DNA of 23,223 nucleotides from a virus. The position numbers and the translations under genes are program-made. The stretch lies in IMG/VR virus record IMGVR_UViG_3300048921_000282, positions 1 through 23,223 of that record; one strand, 5' to 3'. The notes under the pieces were generated by a model, which saw only the letters and a program-made list of their open reading frames with translations, searched no databases and was not told the origin of the DNA. Below are positions 13,825 to 20,066 of this stretch, one piece after another; position 1 is the stretch's first letter; each line of letters starts with the position of its first letter.

Positions 13825-14196
13825 TTATCTTTTAACTAAAATCGCTTTACCATCTACATGTGATTCGATTTTATATTGTCTTAATTTTTTAATGGCCGAT
13901 ATGGACCCTGCTCCAGTCGCAATCGCAATTGCTGCCGTGGTTGCTGGTAATCCAATGCTGGCTACTGCAGCCGGTGCAGCAATCATTGATAATGCGGAGC
14001 TAGTTCCTCCCGTCGCGGGTGTCATAGCAAAGGCTGCATACGCGATGCTAATTGCGCCAATAGCAATAGCCCATGTAACTGCGCCGCTGGCGACGATTTT
14101 TACAGTACCCTTCGTTATATCACCAGTGACTTCTATTTTGTTTGAACCACAGGCTATTGCGTTTGCAAGGTCTTTGTAAGTAGAGACTGTCTGCAT
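13825..14196 (-). CDS. Ala/Gly-rich membrane protein (moron), unknown function
   Basis: A 123-residue protein transcribed against the late genes. Residues 1-33 are polar (MQTVSTYKDLANAIACGSNK, then a TGDITKGTVKIVA strand), residues about 34-57 form a hydrophobic segment, a small-residue segment follows at about 63-97 with many Gly/Ala (a glycine-zipper-like second membrane region), and the tail is basic (IKKLRQYKIES). The opposite strand is also open but lacks a ribosome site and has an implausible N-terminus. GGGA lies about 8 nt before the ATG. It sits alone between the leader terminator and the holin, the classic place for a moron. A pore-forming or exclusion role is possible but unproven. 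Confidence 0.6.
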   Translation of the reverse strand: MQTVSTYKDLANAIACGSNKIEVTGDITKGTVKIVASGAVTWAIAIGAISIAYAAFAMTPATGGTSSALSMIAAPAAVASIGLPATTAAIAIATGAGSISAIKKLRQYKIESHVDGKAILVKR

Positions 14197-14313
14197 AAAA
14201 ATTTCCCAGAGTAAATGTTCATATCATTATCGGTAGAACACCCATTCAGCTTTAGTCATATCGGCTAATCGCCTAAAAACTTTCAACACCCGCTAACTAC
14301 GCGAGGTGAGAGT

Positions 14314-14538
14314 ATGTATCGCATGGACAAACTAACCACCGGTGCTGCGTACGGCGCTTCTGCCGGGAGCATCCTCAACGGCATGCTGAATGCCTACAGC
14401 CCCGAGCAGTGGAACGCTATAGGTGTGCTGGTGGGCATCATTGTTGCCGTTCTGACATACCTGACAAATCTTTATTTCAAAATCCGCGAAGACAACCGCC
14501 GCAGCAGGAGCCGAGATGAACCCGACACTCAGAAATAA
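14314..14538 (+). CDS. S: pinholin, phage 21 S type, dual start
   Basis: A 74-residue class II holin like S21 and EssD. TM1 (about residues 8-27, [18 protein letters not shown]) is Gly/Ala/Ser-rich as in the SAR domain that exits the membrane; TM2 is [20 protein letters not shown] (36-55), followed by LYFKIRED and a charged tail. The start MYRMDK has two Met codons (14314 and 14323), the motif that makes antiholin and holin in phage 21. AGGTGAG precedes the first ATG. Pinholins make small holes that depolarise the membrane and release SAR endolysin; the next gene is such an endolysin and overlaps by 23 nt. Confidence 0.92.
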   Translation: MYRMDKLTTGAAYGASAGSILNGMLNAYSPEQWNAIGVLVGIIVAVLTYLTNLYFKIREDNRRSRSRDEPDTQK

Positions 14539-15010
14539 GCTGGTGGGCGCCATTGTTGGCGGATCCGGAGCAATTACCATTGCTGCAGTAATGCTGGGTA
14601 ATGCGGATGGTCTGGAAGGGCGTCGCTATTACGCTTATCAGGATGTCGTAGGTGTCTGGACTGTTTGCGATGGGCACACCGGCGCTGATATTCGACGCGG
14701 CCACCGCTACACCGATAAAGAATGTGACGCTTTGCTTCAATCCGACCTGCACAAGGTTGCTGCATCTATCGACCCGCTGATTAAGGTCTATGTTCCCGAA
14801 ACCACTCGGGCCGCGCTTTACTCTTTCACCTATAACGTGGGAACTGGAGCTTTTAGCAGATCGACGCTGCTGAGGAAACTGAATGCCGGTGATGTTCCGG
14901 GTGCATGCAAAGAACTGCAGCGCTGGACGTATGCTGGTGGAAAACAGTGGAAGGGGCTGATCACCCGTCGTGAGATTGAGCGAGAAGTTTGCGAGTGGGG
15001 CCAGGATTGA
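14516..15010 (+). CDS. R: SAR endolysin (lysozyme, R21 type)
   Basis: A 164-residue glycoside hydrolase family 24 lysozyme cutting the peptidoglycan glycan strand. Residues about 9-28 ([20 protein letters not shown]) form a weakly hydrophobic Gly/Ala-rich signal-anchor-release segment. The catalytic triad is visible as Glu34, Asp43 and Thr49 in [20 protein letters not shown], matching Glu35-Asp44-Thr50 of R21. [20 protein letters not shown] and [16 protein letters not shown] are family segments. Cys51 near the active site could form the inhibitory disulfide or cage typical of SAR enzymes. AGGAG is 5 nt before the ATG. It pairs with the pinholin. Confidence 0.94.
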   Translation: MNPTLRNKLVGAIVGGSGAITIAAVMLGNADGLEGRRYYAYQDVVGVWTVCDGHTGADIRRGHRYTDKECDALLQSDLHKVAASIDPLIKVYVPETTRAALYSFTYNVGTGAFSRSTLLRKLNAGDVPGACKELQRWTYAGGKQWKGLITRREIEREVCEWGQD

Positions 15011-15474
15011 GCAGAATCACAGCTGTTATCTGCGCATTACTGGCCTGCCTGTTGGTATCGATGGCGTGGGCGATTAATTACTACCGCGACAACGCCATCA
15101 CCTACAAAGACCAGCGTGATAAGGCCACTGAAAAGCTCAGCCTGGCTAACGCCACTATCACTGATATGACAACCAGGCAGCGAGATGTTGCTTCGCTGGA
15201 TGCCAAATACACGAAGGAACTGGCCTATGCAAAAGCTGAAAATGTTGCTCTGCAGCGCAAGCTTGATAATGGTGGTCGGGTGCACGTCAAAGGCAAGTGT
15301 CCAGTGCCAACCTCAACCGAAACCGCCAGCACCTCCAGCATGGGCAATGATGCCACCGTCGAACTCTCTGATGTTGCTGGACGAAACGTTCTCGGTATCC
15401 GATCCGGAATCCTCAACGACCAAACAGCATTAAGAACGCTGCAGGAATACATTAATACTCAGTGTTTGAAATAG
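15007..15474 (+). CDS. Rz: i-spanin Rz
   Basis: A 155-residue inner-membrane spanin. The chosen start is the TTG at 15007 overlapping the endolysin stop (TTGA), giving (M)[20 protein letters not shown], which matches the P22/lambda N-terminus SRVTAII and its membrane helix. Upstream TTG/GTG codons are possible. After the helix come the conserved [20 protein letters not shown] and [11 protein letters not shown] segments and a long alpha-helical periplasmic part, ending in a Cys that can form an intermolecular disulfide. It links with Rz1 to fuse inner and outer membranes at lysis. No ATG is available, which is unusual. Confidence 0.88.
   Translation: MSRITAVICALLACLLVSMAWAINYYRDNAITYKDQRDKATEKLSLANATITDMTTRQRDVASLDAKYTKELAYAKAENVALQRKLDNGGRVHVKGKCPVPTSTETASTSSMGNDATVELSDVAGRNVLGIRSGILNDQTALRTLQEYINTQCLK
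15227..15433 (+). CDS. Rz1: o-spanin lipoprotein Rz1, nested in Rz
   Basis: A 68-residue lipoprotein encoded entirely within Rz in the +1 frame. The start at 15227 has AAGGAA 7 nt upstream; a longer in-frame ATG is less likely. The N-terminal [20 protein letters not shown] is a signal peptide with lipobox VVGC, giving a lipidated Cys. A proline-rich stretch [14 protein letters not shown] follows, the hallmark of Rz1. It is anchored in the outer membrane and pairs with Rz through the periplasm. Confidence 0.9.
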   Translation: MQKLKMLLCSASLIMVVGCTSKASVQCQPQPKPPAPPAWAMMPPSNSLMLLDETFSVSDPESSTTKQH

Positions 15475-15476
15475 AG

Positions 15477-15498
15477 CCTCGCAATAGCGGGGTTTTTT
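15477..15498 (+). terminator. terminator after the lysis genes
   Basis: CCTCGC-AATA-GCGGGG forms a 6-bp stem with one G-T pair, followed by TTTTTT, directly after the Rz stop. Q-modified polymerase should read through it. Confidence 0.8.
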
Positions 15499-15516
15499 AC
15501 TAACTGAGGATTCCCA

Positions 15517-15741
15517 ATGACCGTACGTGCAAAATTTTTCTGCCAATCAATTCAGAAGGCAGAAGATGACTCGTATCGAACCATCCACATGAGCCCAGTT
15601 ACTGCTGATATCGAAGAAAACAAAGCGTGGTCAAAGTACACGCCTGGCGGTCAGTTAACGATACATGTGTCAAACCCGGCAGCTTTCGAACAGTTCGAGC
15701 AGGGCAAAGAATACTTCATCGATATTCAGCCGGCACAGTAA
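15517..15741 (+). CDS. conserved small phage protein, unknown function
   Basis: A 74-residue protein with GAGG about 7 nt before the ATG. It is made of short strands: MTVRAKFFCQSIQK, IHMSPVTADIEEN, YTPGGQLTIHV and the tail QGKEYFIDIQPAQ. The FxQSIxK...VxxxxEENKxWSKYTPxGxLTxxV pattern is a type I have seen among tailed-phage small proteins near lysis or head genes, but no function is known. It is the first gene after the lysis terminator and could be part of the late operon. Confidence 0.7.
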   Translation: MTVRAKFFCQSIQKAEDDSYRTIHMSPVTADIEENKAWSKYTPGGQLTIHVSNPAAFEQFEQGKEYFIDIQPAQ

Positions 15742-15911
15742 CCATAACAAAGCTCATCTGCTGGTGGGCTTGATAATGACTAAACCTTTACGGAGATAAA
15801 GTCCCTGTAAGGGGATTGGATCAGAGCTTCACACGCGCACCATGAAAAGAGTGATAACCCCATGCAAGTCATTAACCCGGTGATTAAGTGCTATGCGGAC
15901 AGTGATTGCGA

Positions 15912-15960
15912 TTGAAAAGTAATCAATGGTGGTATGATAAGCCTTACTCTTATAAAGGCT
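15912..15960 (+). promoter_or_regulatory. local promoter with a hairpin over the ribosome site
   Basis: TTGAAA (15912-15917) and TATGAT (15933-15938) form a possible promoter with a 15-nt spacer. Just after it, AGCCTT (15940-15945) pairs perfectly with AAGGCT (15955-15960). The right arm holds the Shine-Dalgarno AAGG of the gene starting at 15967. A transcript begun at the local promoter would start near 15945 and lose the left arm. Readthrough RNA would contain the full hairpin. Confidence 0.45.
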
Positions 15961-15966
15961 AAAATT

Positions 15967-16131
15967 ATGTCATTCTTCGATTATGCACTTAAACGTGTTG
16001 AATCTGCGACCAAAACTACAGTGACTTGTCCGATATGCGGCTTTAACTCTAATCATCCGACAACAAAGGTACGGCAGGAACAGGCGTTGCTATGCCCAAA
16101 ATGTAAATCACTGTTCGTTATTCACAGGTAA
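15967..16131 (+). CDS. small C4 zinc-ribbon protein
   Basis: A 54-residue protein starting MSFFDYALKRVESATKTTVT, followed by CPICGFNSNH and, near the end, CPKCKSLFVIHR. Two CPxC knuckles about 24 residues apart make a minimal zinc ribbon. The ATG at 15967 has AAGG 8 nt upstream, while an ATG at 15934 would lie in the promoter. It may resemble the small zinc-binding YnfU protein of the Qin prophage, but I cannot confirm this. Zinc ribbons of this size usually contact nucleic acid or a protein such as RNA polymerase. Confidence 0.65.
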   Translation: MSFFDYALKRVESATKTTVTCPICGFNSNHPTTKVRQEQALLCPKCKSLFVIHR

Positions 16132-16302
16132 TTCATCATTTAGTCAGTTTTTTCCTAAAGATAATGGCATTACCAGAAAGAACGGTGTGCTTATATTCAT
16201 TAAATATCAATTCATTGTGTCATTTTCCTTCTGTTCTGGTCAGATGCAAATCACAGCTCGTCTACAATGTAACTAAGTGCCCATGATTATGGAGTTCGTA
16301 TT

Positions 16303-16488
16303 ATGACGATTTATCTACGTAGTTCTATCACTGGGAAAGTCCTGACACAGAAAGAATGGCAACACTCATTAAATGAGTGGGATGACGAAGGGGGGGCATC
16401 TGATCCGGCTGATGAATTTATTGAGGTCGTAAAAGATGAGGAAGGTAACTGGATTGAGAAAAATTCAGCTCATAATTCCGATGGCTAA
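16303..16488 (+). CDS. small acidic protein, unknown function
   Basis: A 61-residue protein with GGAG about 8 nt before the ATG. It starts MTIYLRSSITGKVLTQKEW and then becomes strongly acidic (NEWDDEGG, ADEFIEVVKDEEGNWIEK); roughly 14 acidic against 5 basic residues. No family recognised. Small acidic phage proteins are sometimes DNA mimics or inhibitors of host enzymes, but nothing here proves that. It stands alone in AT-rich intergenic DNA, 171 nt after the zinc-ribbon gene and 208 nt before the next, so it is probably a separate moron. Confidence 0.5.
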   Translation: MTIYLRSSITGKVLTQKEWQHSLNEWDDEGGASDPADEFIEVVKDEEGNWIEKNSAHNSDG

Positions 16489-16696
16489 TGAATTGCCCTC
16501 AGAATATGTTGTGATACAACACCTAATCCCAAAAGCCTTTTCAATTTATTGAATGCGCAGCTTAGGCGTAGAAAGTAAACCATTCTAATTCGGTAACAAT
16601 GCAGAGCCATTCGCAGATGACAATTACGAAAAAGTAATCATGGGTAAAGCATGTCTTACCACTACACTCATTGTTACCTATTTCCTGCGGAGCATC

Positions 16697-16951
16697 ATGA
16701 TGCTTGAGGGAAGGTTGGAGACTATGCACTGTGGAACGCCCTGCTTCGCGGTTTATGGTAAGGAAGAGTACATAAAGAGCCTCATTGATTACATCAGGAG
16801 CAGTAAGACATTTTCAGCCGAAATCAGGATTATTGGCGGGTTGGATGTGATAGGGCGAATGAAAATCATAATTACTGGTAAGGTAATTGATGATGTATCT
16901 CTGGTTGATTTTCAGTCAATGCTGTTGAATAGTTATAAAAGCAGCGATTAA
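16697..16951 (+). CDS. small unknown protein with own terminator
   Basis: An 84-residue protein. Tandem ATG codons at 16697 and 16700 follow GGAG by 4 and 7 nt; a longer frame from 16640 has no good ribosome site. The sequence alternates helix and strand: EEYIKSLIDYIRSSKTFSAE, IRIIGGLDVIGRMKIIITGK, VIDDVSLVDFQSMLLNSYKS. No family recognised. A strong terminator follows within 10 nt, so this is a complete independent unit. Confidence 0.55.
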   Translation: MMLEGRLETMHCGTPCFAVYGKEEYIKSLIDYIRSSKTFSAEIRIIGGLDVIGRMKIIITGKVIDDVSLVDFQSMLLNSYKSSD

Positions 16952-16960
16952 CTCTTCTCA

Positions 16961-16982
16961 AACCGCCTCCGGGCGGTTTTTT
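16961..16982 (+). terminator. intrinsic terminator
   Basis: AACCGCC-TCCG-GGCGGTT forms a perfect 7-bp stem running into TTTTTT, directly after the 84-residue gene. Confidence 0.88.
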
Positions 16983-17019
16983 ATTGCCATCACTTTGGGA
17001 GGACTCATCGTAATGGCAA

Positions 17020-17066
17020 TATCCCCGCAAAGGGATAAAACAAAAATATCCCCGATCGCGGATAAA
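17020..17066 (+). repeat. two imperfect direct repeats, each a hairpin
   Basis: TATCCCCGCAAAGGGATAAAA (17020 on, first 20 bases TATCCCCGCAAAGGGATAAA) and TATCCCCGATCGCGGATAAA (17047 on) are 27 bp apart. Each folds back on itself (TATCCC/GGGATA in the first, TATCC/GGATA in the second). They lie between the terminator and the broken gene at 17077, and could be protein-binding sites or part of an upstream peptide frame beginning at 17013. Confidence 0.4.
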
Positions 17067-17076
17067 GAGGTCCTCA

Positions 17077-17267
17077 ATGTCCGACATATACCAAATCACG
17101 CTAACCACCCAAACAGGCGAAACCTTCACGGCAAGATGTCACGACGTCAGCCTGAGCTAGTTAATGGATTTGTGCCGCTGGCGACCGAGATGGGAGAGCG
17201 GCTGTAATTAGCTCCTGCTGATGTGAGGCGAGTGCAGTTCAGACCTGCAGCAAAAGACTTGCATTAG
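17077..17267 (+). pseudogene. broken small phage gene (frameshift plus stop)
   Basis: An ATG at 17077 with AGAGG 7 nt upstream starts MSDIYQITLTTQTGETFT. One base appears to be missing near 17131: in the next frame the text continues GKMSRRQPELVNGFVPLATE, MGERL, then a TAA (17205-17207), then in the same frame LAPADVRRVQFRPAAKDLH and TAG at 17265-17267. Restoring one base and replacing the TAA with a Tyr codon would give an uninterrupted protein of about 63 residues. Both lesions are read from coding continuity, not from a database comparison. Without the correction, the first frame ends at 17160 after 27 codons. Confidence 0.55.
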
Positions 17268-17300
17268 GATATAGCAATAAACCGCACTCGGAGTATTTGT

Positions 17301-17337
17301 CTTTATTTTCAAAGTTTTTGACTAACTTTGAATAAAG
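17301..17337. terminator. long AT-rich hairpin between convergent genes
   Basis: CTTTATT-TT-CAAAGTT, loop TTTGACT, AACTTTG-AATAAAG makes a 14-bp stem with a 2-nt bulge. It lies between the plus-strand broken gene and the minus-strand unknown gene and probably ends transcription from both sides, though U tracts are poor. Confidence 0.6.
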
Positions 17338-17354
17338 TTTATTCCCAGTTCTTT

Positions 17355-17948
17355 CTAGACACCTTGCAATTCGGAGGAAATCCTAGTGAATAGAGATAGC
17401 GCCATATCTGATAACTCGCGTCGAGAAATCCAGATTTCTTTACCTGTTGGATCAATGCCAAGATTCCAAGCAATCCCATGAGTGCTATTAATGCCAGGAT
17501 AGGCGATAGGGCTATCAGTAGGATTTCTACCTGAAGCCTCGAGCTTAGCAAGAGGGATACGTAGTCTATTTATTTGATGTTTAAGATTGTCAATATCAAC
17601 ATGGTAAGGATTTAAAGGCGAGCCTGCATCCCTTGCATGTTGACTGATGGTGCGAACAATTTCGTAAAGACCCAGGACCCACAAATATGAGTTTGTTATG
17701 TGATCCTGCAGTTCTTTTCTTTCATCTCTAGGAAAACCAGTACTTATGACACTTTCATCATCCTTGATTAACCTTGCATCTTGACTTCCCAAACCTTGGA
17801 TTATGACAATCGTGAAATCTGAGACAGACCTGAATCCTAATGATGCTGGTATCCAGCGATTATTTCTCTCAACGTCGAATAACTCTAAGCGTTGAGACTC
17901 TAACCACCCCATGCCTGGGGTTCGGTTTCCTGGAATTGGGTTGTACAT
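17355..17948 (-). CDS. unknown 197-aa protein (minus-strand moron)
   Basis: A 197-residue protein starting MYNPIPGNRTPGMGWLESQR with GGAG 5 nt before the ATG. No family recognised. The first 85 residues look alpha/beta (FTIVIIQGLGSQDARLIKDD). Residues about 80-125 are helical with DHITNSYLWVLGLYEIVRTI and a following SQHARDAGSP. The rest holds LKHQINRLRIPLAKLEA and a short basic/acidic C-terminus. The helix with R-x4-H (RTISQH) faintly recalls HEPN-type RNases, but the spacing is not decisive. Opposite to all neighbours, monocistronic, and flanked by a hairpin and by two decayed genes, it looks like horizontally acquired cargo, perhaps for defence or lysogen fitness. Confidence 0.65.
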   Translation of the reverse strand: MYNPIPGNRTPGMGWLESQRLELFDVERNNRWIPASLGFRSVSDFTIVIIQGLGSQDARLIKDDESVISTGFPRDERKELQDHITNSYLWVLGLYEIVRTISQHARDAGSPLNPYHVDIDNLKHQINRLRIPLAKLEASGRNPTDSPIAYPGINSTHGIAWNLGIDPTGKEIWISRRELSDMALSLFTRISSELQGV

Positions 17949-17976
17949 TTAATCTCCATGTTATCTCGAGGTAACA

Positions 17977-18209
17977 ATGGTACTCACCGACAAGCAAGAA
18001 ATGTTATGTCGCGAGTACATCATCGATTTAAATGCCACGCAAGCGGCTATTCGGGCTGGGTACAGCGCTAAGACAGCTAACCGCACCGCGTCCGAAAACC
18101 TGTCAAACCTGACATCCAGTCCAGAATTGCCGAACTAAAAGCGCAACACAATGATCTGGTTGGCATAAATGCGACATACGTCCTAAATCGTCTCGTTGAG
18201 ATAGACCAA
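17977..18209 (+). pseudogene. relic of a second small terminase gene (XtmA type)
   Basis: An ATG at 17977 (GAGG 5 nt upstream) starts MVLTDKQEMLCREYIIDLNA then TQAAIRAGYSAKTANRTASEN, the clear N-terminus of a terminase small subunit with its DNA-binding helix-turn-helix. At about 18106-18108 one base seems to be missing: the next frame continues PDIQSRIAELKAQHNDLVGI and NATYVLNRLVEIDQ, normal for the family, and then homology stops at about 18209. As written the first frame ends at 18138 (53 codons). It shares NATQAAIRAGYS with the intact TerS at 19065 but is otherwise different, so it comes from another phage lineage. Confidence 0.8.
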
Positions 18210-18488
18210 AAACGTGGCAGGCGAACTGCCAGAAGGGGAAGTCAATTTGAAGTAGTAAAGCGGTTGGGCCGCCGCCGAAAGGCAGTGCAGCACATACCGA
18301 TGTGAGGGTAAATAAGGGAACATGCTCCGGTAAAGCAGCACGAAGGCCATACGCGCACTGGTTATATTATAAGCGGCGATGAAGCGACAGCAACTCAAGG
18401 GCATGAGCGTGGCCACTGCGAGAGTGTGGCTGGCATTACAGCAGGCATTCACTGAGTGCCTGTGATAATGCTCAACATAGGAGGGATT
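18210..18488. other. gene-free debris after the terminase relic
   Basis: About 280 bp after the loss of terminase homology. No open frame with a convincing start or family is seen on either strand. A 28-codon frame at 18379 lacks a ribosome binding site. The stretch probably consists of fragments left by recombination between packaging modules. Confidence 0.45.
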
Positions 18489-18734
18489 ATGGCAAAGCTA
18501 ACTGTTACGTTGACGCGTCTCGAAGAGTGGAAAGACGGGATGGTTTACGGGACGGATGTAACTTTTAAGGCTATTCAATCAGGGGTTGTGCTGATTGAAG
18601 ACAACGTATCGGGTAAGTGTACTGCTCCTTACTGCCGCAGCTATGATGTTCAGGCTGGGGCTGGTGATATTGTTATTGAGCACAACCGACCAGACCTTCA
18701 CCATCTGAGTATTACTGCAAGTCTTGACGGATAA
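18489..18734 (+). CDS. small unknown phage protein
   Basis: An 81-residue protein starting MAKLTVTLTRLEEWKDGMVY with GGAGGG a few nt before the ATG; an upstream GTG at 18456 has no such site. It is beta-rich (VTFKAIQSGVVLIEDN, DIVIEHNRPDLHHLSITASL) with two cysteines in CTAPYCRSYD. No family recognised. It begins the short pre-terminase block. Confidence 0.6.
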   Translation: MAKLTVTLTRLEEWKDGMVYGTDVTFKAIQSGVVLIEDNVSGKCTAPYCRSYDVQAGAGDIVIEHNRPDLHHLSITASLDG

Positions 18735-18792
18735 CATTTATTTCAACGCCTGCTTTTAATAGTATGCCTCTGGGTACCCAAAGGAGACATAT

Positions 18793-18996
18793 ATGTTTGT
18801 TGCAGAAGGATTGAAAGCTGATATTGATAATGACGGCTGGGTTAAAGGCTGGGGGGTAATTCGTAATGCTCCATGGCACCTTGCGGGTGTTTATGCGACG
18901 AAAGATGTTGCAGAGACAAAAGCAGGGATGTTGGGTGATGGTTATGAAGCTCGCTACGGCTCCCACAGGCTTGGGAGCGACGATTTTATCTCCTAG
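18793..18996 (+). CDS. small unknown phage protein
   Basis: A 67-residue protein with AAGGAG 6 nt before the ATG. The sequence MFVAEGLKADIDNDGWVKGW, GVIRNAPWHLAGVYATKDVA suggests a compact alpha/beta fold; Trp and Gly are frequent. No function known. A terminator follows it, so it closes the block before the packaging operon. Confidence 0.6.
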   Translation: MFVAEGLKADIDNDGWVKGWGVIRNAPWHLAGVYATKDVAETKAGMLGDGYEARYGSHRLGSDDFIS

Positions 18997-19022
18997 CCCG
19001 CATCGGTAAGCATAATACTTTG

Positions 19023-19051
19023 AGCCACTGGCATCCGCTGGTGGCTTTTTT
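19023..19051 (+). terminator. intrinsic terminator before the packaging operon
   Basis: AGCCAC and GTGGCT pair around a 12-nt loop, followed by a T run. It lies 14 nt upstream of the small terminase gene and would be passed by Q-modified polymerase. Confidence 0.75.
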
Positions 19052-19064
19052 ATTGGAGTAAGCA

Positions 19065-20066
19065 ATGGCAAAACCGGACTGGGGCGAGCTTCATCAACGG
19101 TTCCTGTCCGACCATGCCGTAACCGGCATATCACCGAAGGAGTGGTGTGAAGCCCAGGGACTGAATTACGCTACCGCCCGTCGATATATAAAAAAACCTT
19201 CGGCGCAAAGTGCGCAAAAATCTGCGCAAAAAAAAATGCGCACTGCGCAGGAAGATAAAAGTGCAAATGAGCTGGTGGATGATGATGGACTTACCGCTCA
19301 GCAGCGCTTATTTGTCGCGGAGTACATGAAGGATGGCAATGCCACACAGGCAGCTATCCGGGCTGGCTACAGTAAAAAATCAGCTGAACAAATCGGCTAT
19401 CAACTCCTTCAGAAAACTTCAGTTGCGCAGGCTATTGCGCAGCAGCAAAAGGCCTCAATTGCGCGCACGCTTGGCAGTGCCGATGAGGTTCTCGCGCAGA
19501 TGTGGCAGCTCGCCACCTTCGATGCAAACCAGCTTTCGCAGTATCGGCGCGGGGCGTGTCGTTACTGCTGGGGCTTCGGTCACAACTACCAGTGGCGCGA
19601 TGCTGTGGAGTTCGAAGAAGAGACGGCAAAAGTCGAGGGTAGAGAAGGAGTAAGACAACCTGAGGACACCGGCGGCTATGGTTACGATCACAACCGCGAA
19701 CCAAACTCAGCGTGCCCGCGTTGCAACGGCGACGGCATTGGCCAGCCTTACTTCCCCGATACGCGCAAACTTCCGGCGGTTTCCCGGCTCGCTTATTCAG
19801 GTGTGAAGGTCGGTAAGAACGGCGTTGAAATCACAGCCATCAGCCGAGAGCGCATGTTTGAAGCTGTGATGAAGCGGCTTGGCCTGGCGGATAGCGAATT
19901 CGCGCAGCGCCTGCAGCAGATTGAAATCGACCGCCGGCTACTGGAGATTGATAAACTCCGCAAAGAGCTGGCCGGTGACGGGGAGGACGAAGAACCAACC
20001 CCAGTGCAAATCAATATCAACGTAGTGGATGCGAGGGCAGATGATGGGGATCAGCCCTACACTTAA
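19065..20066 (+). CDS. terminase small subunit
   Basis: A 333-residue TerS, long for the family. Residues 1-42 have a helix-turn-helix-like start (MAKPDWGELHQRFLSDHAVT, then GLNYATARRYIKKP). A low-complexity AQ-rich linker follows (about 46-60). Residues 75-130 form the classic terminase_2 DNA-binding region (LTAQQRLFVAEYMKDGNATQ, AAIRAGYSKKSAEQIGYQLL). The middle has a zinc-knuckle pair, CRYCWGFG (about 165) and CPRCNGDG (about 218). The C-terminus is a coiled coil (RLLEIDKLRKEL) and an acidic tail for TerL contact. It recognises the packaging start site and regulates TerL. GGAG is about 6 nt before the ATG. Confidence 0.92.
   Translation: MAKPDWGELHQRFLSDHAVTGISPKEWCEAQGLNYATARRYIKKPSAQSAQKSAQKKMRTAQEDKSANELVDDDGLTAQQRLFVAEYMKDGNATQAAIRAGYSKKSAEQIGYQLLQKTSVAQAIAQQQKASIARTLGSADEVLAQMWQLATFDANQLSQYRRGACRYCWGFGHNYQWRDAVEFEEETAKVEGREGVRQPEDTGGYGYDHNREPNSACPRCNGDGIGQPYFPDTRKLPAVSRLAYSGVKVGKNGVEITAISRERMFEAVMKRLGLADSEFAQRLQQIEIDRRLLEIDKLRKELAGDGEDEEPTPVQININVVDARADDGDQPYT
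19202..19441 (+). repeat. TGCGCA clusters in terS, possible pac region
   Basis: Exact TGCGCA palindromes start at 19211, 19223, 19237 and 19244, with a near match (GGCGCA) at 19202, and again at 19424 and 19436. The first group lies in an A-rich stretch. In P22-like phages the pac site lies inside the small terminase gene, so this is a plausible packaging or TerS-binding region. The repeats also encode repeated Ala-Gln. Confidence 0.4.

Noticed and set aside
13892-14179. Plus-strand 95-codon frame opposite the moron
   Set aside because: No ribosome binding site, and the minus frame has a more natural start, polar N-terminus and basic tail.
15742-15911. Possible tRNA or small RNA after the late small gene
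   Set aside because: Short hairpins are present but no cloverleaf, no anticodon arm pattern and no strong terminator.
16995-17207. 70-codon frame starting upstream of the broken gene
   Set aside because: Its second half is the real coding frame of the decayed gene, but its first half is out of frame with that gene's own start; a peptide from 17013 with GGGAGG upstream cannot be excluded.
18183-18452. Minus-strand 89-codon frame over the terminase relic
   Set aside because: No recognisable family, no ribosome site, and it overlaps the relic's remaining coding sequence.
18379-18465. 28-codon frame beginning MKRQQLKGMSVATARVW
   Set aside because: Plausible composition but no ribosome binding site or family; left as debris.
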